A model generated the notes under the pieces. It ran no database searches, was not told the DNA's origin, and saw only the letters and a list, made by a program, of their open reading frames with translations. A stretch of 64,000 bases of DNA from an uncultured bacterium (GTDB taxonomy: Bacteria > CSSED10-310 > CALFER01). Below are positions 8,517 through 16,312 of this stretch, one piece after another. Made by a program: the position numbers and the translations under genes. The stretch is taken from contig CALFER010000017.1 in the NCBI GenBank assembly GCA_937951895.1, positions 1 to 64,000 of the forward strand, in the 5' to 3' direction. Each line of letters starts with the position of its first letter. Position 1 is the first letter of the stretch.

Positions 8517-9583
8517 AGTCAGTTGGAATTTCAGGCATCGGCACAGCCTCCCCTCCCCTTCAGATGACCCAGGACCAGGCGAAAGCCCTGATGCTGGACC
8601 GATTCGGCTCTCGATTGTCACCACGGAATCGAGCGGTCATGAGTCGCGTGTTTTCGCATCCGAGCATTCAGAGACGATCATTTGCGATGGATCGTCCGGA
8701 TGAACCGATCGATGAAGACCAGGATGCGAAAATCGAGCGATTTACCCGGTGGGCCGTCGACCTCGGATGCCAGGCCGTCCGAAAGGCGCTGTCGAACAGC
8801 GGCAGAACGCTCGATGATGTTTCGGCGCTGATTGTCAACACCTGCACGGGTTATATCTGTCCCGGATTATCCACATACCTTTCCGAGCGACTGAGTCTCA
8901 ATCCTCTCGCGCGTCTGTACGATCTCGTCGGCGCGGGGTGCGGAGGTGCCATTCCCAATCTCCAACTGGCGGATGCACTCGTGCGCCAACTGAATCCGAT
9001 TGTTTCGTCGAGTGAATCATGCGTTGTGTCCGTATCGATCGAAATCTGCACGGCGACATTTCAGATGGGGGATGAATTGAGTTTGATTGTTTCGAATGCG
9101 CTGTTCGGAGACGGGGCTGCCGCTGTGTGCGTGGAACGAACCGAGCACGGATTGCATGTCTTGAACTTCTCGAGTTTTCTGGATGCCTCTCACAGAGACG
9201 ACATCCGGTATGTGTACAAGGGGGGGCAGCTCCACAATCAATTGTCGACCGATCTTCCGGATATCGCCGGACGGGCAGTCGAGAGCGTCGTTCGGGCGCT
9301 TCTTGAACCCCAGGGCTTGAAATCGGAGGATATCCGATATTGGGCCATGCATTCGGGCGGAGACAAGGTGATCGAATCCGTTCGCAAATGTCTGGGACTG
9401 CCTGAAAGCGCCATGGAGGCGACTAGAAACGTTCTGCGGGACCATGGGAACATGTCATCACCGACACCTGTTTTTGCGCTGGAAAATCTACGGGTGCGAG
9501 GAATGATGCCGGGCGATCACTGTGTGATGGTCGGATTCGGCGCCGGAATGAGCGCGCATGCATGTCTGCTCAGAATGGCCTGA
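8513..9583 (+). CDS. Type III polyketide synthase (chalcone/stilbene synthase family)
   Basis: This 356-residue protein has the thiolase fold and catalytic triad of type III polyketide synthases: Cys143 in GAGCGGAIPN, His280 in AMHSGGDKVI and Asn313 in DHGNMSSPT. The FGDGAAA motif near 198-204 is typical. These enzymes extend an acyl starter with malonyl-CoA and release alkylpyrones, alkylresorcinols or aromatic polyketides. The start ATG overlaps the stop of the radical SAM gene; an upstream in-frame ATG would lie inside that gene. The 3' end overlaps the convergent BNR-protein gene by 14 bases. An FabH-type ketosynthase is less likely because the HSGG and GNMSS contexts are type III. The starter unit is not predictable by eye. 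Confidence 0.88.
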   Translation: MKSVGISGIGTASPPLQMTQDQAKALMLDRFGSRLSPRNRAVMSRVFSHPSIQRRSFAMDRPDEPIDEDQDAKIERFTRWAVDLGCQAVRKALSNSGRTLDDVSALIVNTCTGYICPGLSTYLSERLSLNPLARLYDLVGAGCGGAIPNLQLADALVRQLNPIVSSSESCVVSVSIEICTATFQMGDELSLIVSNALFGDGAAAVCVERTEHGLHVLNFSSFLDASHRDDIRYVYKGGQLHNQLSTDLPDIAGRAVESVVRALLEPQGLKSEDIRYWAMHSGGDKVIESVRKCLGLPESAMEATRNVLRDHGNMSSPTPVFALENLRVRGMMPGDHCVMVGFGAGMSAHACLLRMA

Positions 9584-11474
9584 CGGAATCAGCGTCCGAA
9601 TCTTCGGGTGTCAGCCGGATGACTCCCGCCCCGTCAGTACCGATGTAAACGGAAGGATCATTGTCGAACCGGGCGATGTGCCACGCATGGTCCCGTATCC
9701 GAGTTAAAAAATCCCACCTCGTTGCCTCGACCGGTTTGTGGAACACATCGCCGTTGGCAAACAGGGCGGCGAAGCCGGTGTTCGATCGGGCCATGCTGAC
9801 GCAGGCCAGATCCGGGAATCCATCGATGAGTTTCCCGATGGTATCGCCGAGATTATCCGTCTGATAGATGCCGTCGCCCGTGGCAAGATACAGGACGGAT
9901 TCATCCGGATGCGAAATGATGTCGTATATCGGTATTCCCTCAATCTGACGCGCCCGGCGAACCCATGATGAGGTTTCAGGATAGTACCGCATCAAACCAT
10001 CCGCGGTGCCGGCCAGAATCGATCCGTTCGCCTGCTGAGATGTCCATAAACTCAGTATCGAAGTATTCTTTAACTCCGGATCGATACGGGATTCCGATGT
10101 CTTGAGATCGATTCGGAGGAGTCCATCCGGCGTCGTCGCGATCAGAATCGAGTTTTTGGGTTCGAAAAACAGACGAGAGATCGATTTCCCGTTTTGCAGT
10201 TGAACATGGAACCAACCGGTTTCATCTTTGGCATAGATGAACAACCCCTGCGGCGTTCCGATGTAGTAAACGCCATCGGCATAATGGACATCCTGGATTT
10301 CCGCATTCAGACCTTCCAGTTGCAACTTCGACCAGTTCATACCTTCCCGGATCCAGATTCCGTTGCTCCCATGCTGATTGATGATTGCTGCAACAAGGTT
10401 CTGATCGGAGTTCCGAAAGACGCGGACCGGAGATGAAGCATCGATGCCCCGATTGATATGAGTCACCTCACCGGAAGGATAACTCACGCGGATCAGACCA
10501 TGTCCTTCGGTCGCGCAGATCATCTGATGAGCACCTGAAAAATCGATATCGTGGATAATGATGTTGTCGACAATCTGCTTCCAGATCATCTCGTCCTGAT
10601 CCAGGCGATATATGCCGCTGTCACTCCCCACGATCACCCATCCTTCGGGCGATGGCTTCAAATTATGCATGCGCTTGCTCTTCAATCCATTTTGCAGCTT
10701 GGTCCAGTTCGCACCTCGGTTTTCACTCCGATACACATATCCGCATGTTCCTGCATACAGTACCTGACGCGAATCAAAGACCATTGAAAAGACATCGCTG
10801 TCCGGCGCCATACCAGTGTGAATCGGTTCCCATGTTTTGCCGCGGTTCAGGCTCTTGAAGGGGCGTTGCCAACTTCCGGCATACAGGATGCTCGGGCTGT
10901 TCGGATCCAGCACCAGAGATTCGATTTGCGGATCCGGAAAAGGGAATGTCGATATGGACCAGTTCTGACCATCATCTGTCGAGATGAACACTCGTTCGTC
11001 GGTCCCTGCATAGATTGACGGCACGGATTCTCCGGAGACTGCGACGGAGCGGATCCGATTGCCGGTGAGCATTTTTTGCCACTCGATGGCGGTTAAGGTT
11101 TCGAAGGAGGGCGGAGTCTCGAACCGGGCTCGCATCAGGAATCCATCGCTCATAGATCGAACGACAATAAAAACCGAACACCCTCCATTGAGCACGAGAA
11201 TGTCTTCGATGACATGGTCTTTTCTGAGATACCCCGGAGAGATCTCCACCCAGTGTTCACCCGCATCGTTCGAAAGAAAAAGCTTCCCGTGAAAGGATCC
11301 GGCGAGGATGAGATGATCGTGGACAACGGCAACCGATCGGATAGCTCCTCCGGGAGGACCGATCGAGGAAACAACAGTATTGCTGGTTGGATGCCGGGCG
11401 GTGGACGGGATTTCGAGACACAAAAAAAGGACGGAGAGTATTCCAAGAATTGCTCTCCGTCCCGTATGCATCAT
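9570..11474 (-). CDS. Secreted BNR/Asp-box beta-propeller protein (Ycf48/sortilin-like)
   Basis: The 634-residue protein has an N-terminal signal sequence (hydrophobic ILGILSVLFLCLEI) and is otherwise built of repeats of about 40-50 residues. Several carry Asp-box motifs of the S-x-D-x-G-x-x-W type: LSNDAGEHW, ISTDDGQNW, SLNRGKTW and SENRGANW. This is the pattern of sialidase-like, sortilin-like or Ycf48-like propellers. No catalytic residues of a sialidase are evident, so a binding or scaffold role outside the cytoplasm is more likely. It follows the OmpA-like gene by 22 bases on the same strand and is probably in its transcript. The start has two consecutive Met codons and no strong ribosome site. 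Confidence 0.72.
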   Translation of the reverse strand: MMHTGRRAILGILSVLFLCLEIPSTARHPTSNTVVSSIGPPGGAIRSVAVVHDHLILAGSFHGKLFLSNDAGEHWVEISPGYLRKDHVIEDILVLNGGCSVFIVVRSMSDGFLMRARFETPPSFETLTAIEWQKMLTGNRIRSVAVSGESVPSIYAGTDERVFISTDDGQNWSISTFPFPDPQIESLVLDPNSPSILYAGSWQRPFKSLNRGKTWEPIHTGMAPDSDVFSMVFDSRQVLYAGTCGYVYRSENRGANWTKLQNGLKSKRMHNLKPSPEGWVIVGSDSGIYRLDQDEMIWKQIVDNIIIHDIDFSGAHQMICATEGHGLIRVSYPSGEVTHINRGIDASSPVRVFRNSDQNLVAAIINQHGSNGIWIREGMNWSKLQLEGLNAEIQDVHYADGVYYIGTPQGLFIYAKDETGWFHVQLQNGKSISRLFFEPKNSILIATTPDGLLRIDLKTSESRIDPELKNTSILSLWTSQQANGSILAGTADGLMRYYPETSSWVRRARQIEGIPIYDIISHPDESVLYLATGDGIYQTDNLGDTIGKLIDGFPDLACVSMARSNTGFAALFANGDVFHKPVEATRWDFLTRIRDHAWHIARFDNDPSVYIGTDGAGVIRLTPEDSDADSVRPF

Positions 11475-11496
11475 TGTTCAGGAGCCCAGAAAGGTG

Positions 11497-12987
11497 TTAT
11501 TCCGCTGCCTGCTCCACCATCATGATGACTTCAACGCGACGATTCATTTTACGTCCGGCTTCGGTTTTGTTGTCACCGATCGGATCGTTCTTACCGCCGC
11601 TTTCGACAACGAAGCGACCGGCATCGATCTTGTGGCGTTCCACCAGATACTTCTTGACGTTTTCGGCGCGTTGCAGACCGATTTTATGGTTGGCGTCATC
11701 GGATCCCTGACTGTCGGTATAGCCTTTGAGCGTGACTTTGGTATCCGGATACTGCTTGATCTTGACGGCGATGTCATCGAGAATCGCTTTGGCGACGTTG
11801 TCGACACGAACACCCTTCTTGAAAGGCACCAGCGGAAGATCGAGCTTCGTAAGTTTTTTCTCGGGTTTCTGCTGGATCACTTTTGCGGTGCTGGAGCATT
11901 CCGCGGTGTTTCCTTTGCCATCCTTTGCAATGCATGTGATCACATAGGAACCGGGAGCGCATCCTTCCGCGATAAATTTGGCGGTCGCGCCATCTGCTTC
12001 GAGTTTGCATCCGGTGGTTTTCCATTCGTATGTGAGGGTCGCCGTGTCGAATCCCTTTGCGAGCACTTTCACCCGTGTGTACTGGCCTTCCACAACTTCC
12101 TTGGATTCAATTTCACAGATCAGTTCCGGCACAACTTTGGGCGCGGGGGGAACAACCGTACGTTTGGCGGTCGAAAATCCGATTTGGACGATTCCGCCCC
12201 AGGGGCAGTTGCCGTCTTCATTTGTCAGATTGTAGCGAACGCCTCCACCGAGCACGAGACCGTTGGGCAACCAGTAGCGAGCGCCCACCAGCAGATCGAT
12301 CGGATCTTTGTTCATGTAGGAATCATAGGCGGTTTCGCCGGTCAGTTCTGAAATCACGGCGAGATTATCCAGGACGTTGTAGTCCATACCGAGTCCGTAG
12401 TTGAGCTGATCGTCGTAATCCGCGCCATCGGGTTCGCCGATGATGGTGTATCCGACGTTGAGGTGCAATCCGAGTTTATCGAAGTGTTTGCTGCCCAGAA
12501 CGGCGATCCCGTAGTCGGCTTCACCGGTTCCGAGGCCTTTTTCTTCGTCGGCTGTCGGAAGTTTCGCATACACCAGGCCGCCCAATCCGAAGCCCATGTC
12601 TTCTTCGATCAGTGCGGATGCTTTGAAATTCAAAAAGATGTCTCCGATTCCAGTGTCCGAGTTGATCCCTTCACGGCGGAACATGTGGTATGAGGGAGCC
12701 AGTGATACCTCAAACCGGTCCATGATCCCATACGCCACCGGCAGCGTCAGATACGAGAAATCAAGGGAGTAGATCTCGTCGTCAAGACCGTACAGGTTGG
12801 CTTCACGATCGAGATTGTTGAAGTAGAAACTGATCGCGAAATTACCCGCGCCGATCGTGTCGCTCGATACCACACTGAACAATCCGCTCGGACCGCGCCA
12901 TGTGTTGTCATACGCAAAGCCAGATGTCGCGAGCGAAACAAGTAACAGTGCGCTCAGAAACCAGCTATGCCGCAAACTTGTCTTCAT
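11497..12987 (-). CDS. OmpA-family outer-membrane protein with barrel, Ig-like domain and peptidoglycan-binding domain
   Basis: The ATG at 12987 is preceded by AGGAGG seven bases upstream, so it is preferred over a TTG two codons earlier. The 496-residue protein has a signal peptide ending near FA-YDN, then about 250 residues of alternating amphipathic strands with many aromatic residues, as in an outer-membrane barrel. Residues about 290-355 resemble an Ig/PKD-like domain with paired cysteines. The C-terminal OmpA domain (about 375-490) has GYTDSQGS, LQRAENVKKYL and NRRVEV, including the Asp and Arg that bind diaminopimelate. It probably links the outer membrane to peptidoglycan and may form a small pore. 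The insertion of an Ig-like domain between barrel and OmpA domain is uncommon. Confidence 0.87.
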   Translation of the reverse strand: MKTSLRHSWFLSALLLVSLATSGFAYDNTWRGPSGLFSVVSSDTIGAGNFAISFYFNNLDREANLYGLDDEIYSLDFSYLTLPVAYGIMDRFEVSLAPSYHMFRREGINSDTGIGDIFLNFKASALIEEDMGFGLGGLVYAKLPTADEEKGLGTGEADYGIAVLGSKHFDKLGLHLNVGYTIIGEPDGADYDDQLNYGLGMDYNVLDNLAVISELTGETAYDSYMNKDPIDLLVGARYWLPNGLVLGGGVRYNLTNEDGNCPWGGIVQIGFSTAKRTVVPPAPKVVPELICEIESKEVVEGQYTRVKVLAKGFDTATLTYEWKTTGCKLEADGATAKFIAEGCAPGSYVITCIAKDGKGNTAECSSTAKVIQQKPEKKLTKLDLPLVPFKKGVRVDNVAKAILDDIAVKIKQYPDTKVTLKGYTDSQGSDDANHKIGLQRAENVKKYLVERHKIDAGRFVVESGGKNDPIGDNKTEAGRKMNRRVEVIMMVEQAAE

Positions 12988-13032
12988 CTTCAAACCTCCT
13001 GCAAAAGTGTAATTCGCACAAACCTTTCAACA

Positions 13033-13060
13033 ATTATAACCTCAGGCCGCGATAAATCAA
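13033..13060 (-). promoter_or_regulatory. Sigma-70-like promoter for the OmpA-family gene
   Basis: On the minus strand TTGATT and a perfect TATAAT are separated by 16 bases. The predicted start lies about 40 bases upstream of the AGGAGG-preceded ATG at 12987. Confidence 0.55.
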
Positions 13061-13247
13061 GAAAAATCACCGCCGGTTGGGTATGCACGCGCGATTATTC
13101 GTTCATTTCCGGCTTCGTACTCATCTTTTCAGGAAATGCCATACCGACTCCTTCTCAATCCGGCGCTTGAAGGTGCTGTATATTAGATGACGATGAATAC
13201 ACACATGCAGAAAATCGCGGAAAATTACAGACTGTGAAACCTGACGA

Positions 13248-14033
13248 TCAATTCGAATCGGAATAACTCAATTCGGACCCCATCAAACTGTGAGGAATCA
13301 GGAAGATCAGCAAGGTGATCAGTGACGCGACGATGACGGATGATCGATGTTCTTTTTTAGCGAGATGAAGGGCCAGAGGAACCAGCCATCCGATCAATGC
13401 GACGGCGACTTTGTTATCGGTCAGATCATGACCGACAGGCCATCCGGTCCAGGGCTTCCCGAATGCGTAATACTGAACGACACACCCGAAGACAAGACCA
13501 CCTGTGGCAAGTAACAGAAAGGTGATAACCGTCAGGCGTCCCGAGTTACCCCTGTTTCGTATTGCATCGATACCGGCTTTGCTCGATGTCAGCATCCCGG
13601 CAAACATCATGATGATATGGGGAATCAGAACAAATGCCGGCACATCTCCCTTGAATCGAGCGATCACATCCGGCAACCGAATGCTGGTGCCTCCTCCCTC
13701 GATCTCAATGTAGTAACAGACCTTACCGGCAGGCGGTTGCCGGGGAATCAGGCCGACGTACCCGTTCCCCTCACGCGACATCTCGACCGTCTTCCAGGCC
13801 CGATCACTCGGATACTCTTTCCAGACAATCCGCGCCGACATATCTTCCGGCAATTCGACGCGGACTTCCATATCTGCCGTCGAGCGATGCGTTCTGAGCA
13901 GTTTCCCTCTCCAGGTCTCGCCTTTCAATTGAATCTCATATTTCAAAGGATATGTCGGACCGGTCTTCCGCTGATAGATCACTGACATCAATGTCAGCAG
14001 GACCGCGATGATCCACCATGCCGTGTTTTTCAA
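13248..14033 (-). CDS. Membrane protein of unknown function, last gene of the polyphosphate operon
   Basis: The 261-residue protein has an N-terminal membrane helix (about 5-20), an extracytoplasmic beta-rich segment (about 30-125) that looks Ig- or fibronectin-like, and then four hydrophobic helices (about 132-150, 167-188, 210-228, 232-250). I do not recognise the family. Its ATG overlaps the stop of the CYTH-CHAD gene (ATGA, 14030-14033), so it is translationally coupled to the polyphosphate genes. A role at the membrane in phosphate or polyphosphate handling is possible from position only. The ending SELSYSDSN is not a known signal. A spacer of about 250 bases with the OmpA promoter follows. 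Confidence 0.7.
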   Translation of the reverse strand: MKNTAWWIIAVLLTLMSVIYQRKTGPTYPLKYEIQLKGETWRGKLLRTHRSTADMEVRVELPEDMSARIVWKEYPSDRAWKTVEMSREGNGYVGLIPRQPPAGKVCYYIEIEGGGTSIRLPDVIARFKGDVPAFVLIPHIIMMFAGMLTSSKAGIDAIRNRGNSGRLTVITFLLLATGGLVFGCVVQYYAFGKPWTGWPVGHDLTDNKVAVALIGWLVPLALHLAKKEHRSSVIVASLITLLIFLIPHSLMGSELSYSDSN

Positions 14034-15691
14034 TCGTTGAACTCCATGCTGGTCGGATCACCGTCGATGATCTGCCCGGCTCCCGGAACAGGCAACTGAG
14101 ATTCCAGTTCAGAGCGCAGCGCACGCCGAGCCGACCGATTGAAGGCTTCGTTCCATTGTGATTCAAACGCAATCCTCAGGTTCTGATAATCCTGATGCTG
14201 CAACTGGTAGATCCTCCCGATGTCGAACAATACCGTATTCGACGCACGTTTGCTCTGGATATTTTTACAGTACCCGAGAATGACGTCCCGGATAAACACC
14301 GTATCCTGCATGTCCCCCAAGGTATCCTGCAGCACGATCAGCTTTTTTACGAAAGCCCCCAGATTCTCACTCAGAACTCCGGTGAAAAACTCACATGCAT
14401 ATCGCAACTGCTTGATTTCAATCCTCAACTGATGGAACAACCGGGGCAACGGCTCCCGAGCGAGCGCTCGTTGTGCGGCAAGAACGCTCTTCAAGCGCTT
14501 CAAAATCAACACCGGCGCAATATCGCTCACCGCAGACCCGGACACCACATTCCGGCTGTCCGGGTCGGAACATTGCTTCAGAAACACATGGAATCGTTTG
14601 ACAAAAATGGAATAGCGCATGGATTTCAGCCTTCCATTGAGTGCCTTCAAATGCTTTCTTCGATCCGACTCAGCCATGCTCCGGATTGTTCGAAGCGCCA
14701 GTTTTGAAACGGCCTCCAGATGCTCCTTCCTGGACTCAATCCGCTTCAGCATCACATCCAAATCACGGACCTGGCCGAGTTCACGGGCGATCCACGCGAG
14801 TTCTTTTCTGCAGTATCGTGTCATTCCCTCAGAAAAGCTGTTTCGGAACAGTTTGAGTGCTGATCGCATCCGCCTGACCGAAACACGTGCCTGATGAACG
14901 CATTCAACATCCAACTCCCGGAGAACGCCATTGCGGTACTGCACGAATCGTTCGAATTGATGCCTCAGTATCTTCTTCGCCGCCCAATGCAATCGATCAT
15001 CTGGTTGGACTGCGAGATGGACCGGGATCATCTTCGAAGGTCCGGCGAGCCCGAGTTGGACAATGGCGGATTCCAGTTTGGAACTACCGGATTGGAGCAG
15101 ACCGAAACGCGCAACCAACGTATCACGCAACAACTCGATTTGATTGTCGTTTCCGTTCACCAGTTCCGCCTCGAATTCGTATCTCGGAGAACTCCAGGGG
15201 CTGCCTTCAATCCAGATCGAACTGCATAGAGAGCGATCCAGTGCGAGCAGCATAGTTGTCTGGTCCGGACAGGTCACGGGATACTCCCGACGCTCGGTCC
15301 GGATCACCAGATGAGGAATGAGGTTTTTCCCGTCAATGATTCCCCTCACCAGATCAGCGATCTCACCCTTCGGCAGCTCCATCGATCTCAGAATAGACAC
15401 ACCCGTATCCTGCTCGATCTCGATCCGTCGACTGACCCCATCCACGACCTCGGATACACCCTTGATCATGATCCTGACGGAATCCTGCTTTCTGCGGAAT
15501 CGCAGAGCCATTCGATTTTTGAACAACTGCCAGTCGAAGGTATCCAGATAGGTATCGGTATGGATTCCGATGCGTTCCGAACCGAGTCGATACCCGATTG
15601 ACTGCAGAAATCCGATGATTTCCTCACCCATCGATTCGTTGCCGATCAGAAGCTTCAGTTCAATCTCGAGTTTCTTTTGAGTCTCACTCAT
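14030..15691 (-). CDS. CYTH-CHAD domain protein (triphosphatase/polyphosphate-associated)
   Basis: The 553-residue protein opens with the CYTH signature E-x-E-x-K (Glu9, Glu11, Lys13), followed by the charged strands of a tunnel-fold triphosphatase (LRFRRKQDSVRIMIKG). The C-terminal half, from about 230, is a CHAD domain: helices rich in conserved His, Arg and Lys, such as VHQARVSVRRMRSALKLF and FHQLRIEIKQLRYACEFF. CYTH domains hydrolyse inorganic triphosphate or related substrates, and CHAD domains bind polyphosphate. The stop overlaps the next gene by 4 bases and the start overlaps the stop of the HD gene by 4 bases. Genomic pairing with PPK1 and a PPK2-family enzyme fits polyphosphate turnover or sensing. 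Confidence 0.9.
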   Translation of the reverse strand: MSETQKKLEIELKLLIGNESMGEEIIGFLQSIGYRLGSERIGIHTDTYLDTFDWQLFKNRMALRFRRKQDSVRIMIKGVSEVVDGVSRRIEIEQDTGVSILRSMELPKGEIADLVRGIIDGKNLIPHLVIRTERREYPVTCPDQTTMLLALDRSLCSSIWIEGSPWSSPRYEFEAELVNGNDNQIELLRDTLVARFGLLQSGSSKLESAIVQLGLAGPSKMIPVHLAVQPDDRLHWAAKKILRHQFERFVQYRNGVLRELDVECVHQARVSVRRMRSALKLFRNSFSEGMTRYCRKELAWIARELGQVRDLDVMLKRIESRKEHLEAVSKLALRTIRSMAESDRRKHLKALNGRLKSMRYSIFVKRFHVFLKQCSDPDSRNVVSGSAVSDIAPVLILKRLKSVLAAQRALAREPLPRLFHQLRIEIKQLRYACEFFTGVLSENLGAFVKKLIVLQDTLGDMQDTVFIRDVILGYCKNIQSKRASNTVLFDIGRIYQLQHQDYQNLRIAFESQWNEAFNRSARRALRSELESQLPVPGAGQIIDGDPTSMEFND

Positions 15692-16308
15692 GCTCTGTCT
15701 CCGCGATTGTTCAGGATGATCGTCAGTTTCCGTCCCATCATCTCTTGCAGCAACCCCCCCTTCCTCCTTGCAGCTTCAGCTTCAAACACTGCTTGCCGCG
15801 CATGGATCCGGATGATGCATTCACTCGGGGACAGAATAATGTCCGGTCGATCGACCAGTCCGATATGACATCGGTCCAATCCATCGGCGACTCTGAGAAT
15901 CCCGGCAAGCCATTGCACACACAGCCGGTCTTCAGAATTCAAGCGGTCGAATGTCTTGTGTTTCCCGCGATCCGGTTCGCCCTTTCGGTGAAACCGTGCG
16001 ATTTGTGCGCAGATATTCCTGTCGTTGCCGTGTATTCCGGGGATTTCAAGATCAAGGATGATCTCCCGACTGATTTTGTGATGATCGTCCTCGTGCCCGG
16101 GAGTCATACCGATGTCGTGCAGAAGTGAAGCTGCCTCGAGAATCAATCGATGACGAGATTCAAAGCCGTGCAGTTGCGCCAGAGCATCAAAAATGCGGAT
16201 CGCCAGGTCACGGGCATGAAATGCATGTCTCGGATCCGCACAGTGAACTCCGACATGGTTTTCGATCCACGGGATGGTGTCGCGGCCAGAACGTTCCGGT
16301 TCTGTCAT
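15688..16308 (-). CDS. Stand-alone HD-domain protein resembling the C-terminal domain of PPX/GppA exopolyphosphatases
   Basis: From the ATG at 16308 the product has 206 residues. It shows the HD signature His31, His64-Asp65 (ASLLHDIGM) and later RFHRKGEP and LRVADGLDR. This order closely follows the HD-like C-terminal domain of PPX/GppA, where the helix LAIRIFDAL, the HDIG site, an HH-x-S segment and an R-HR motif also occur. The actin-like N-terminal phosphatase domain of PPX is absent. The chosen start lies 4 bases after the PPK1 stop; an alternative ATG at 16365 would overlap ppk1 by 53 bases and gives a low-complexity extension. The context suggests polyphosphate or (p)ppGpp-linked hydrolysis or sensing, which is inference. 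Confidence 0.8.
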   Translation of the reverse strand: MTEPERSGRDTIPWIENHVGVHCADPRHAFHARDLAIRIFDALAQLHGFESRHRLILEAASLLHDIGMTPGHEDDHHKISREIILDLEIPGIHGNDRNICAQIARFHRKGEPDRGKHKTFDRLNSEDRLCVQWLAGILRVADGLDRCHIGLVDRPDIILSPSECIIRIHARQAVFEAEAARRKGGLLQEMMGRKLTIILNNRGDRA

Positions 16309-16312
16309 GGAT

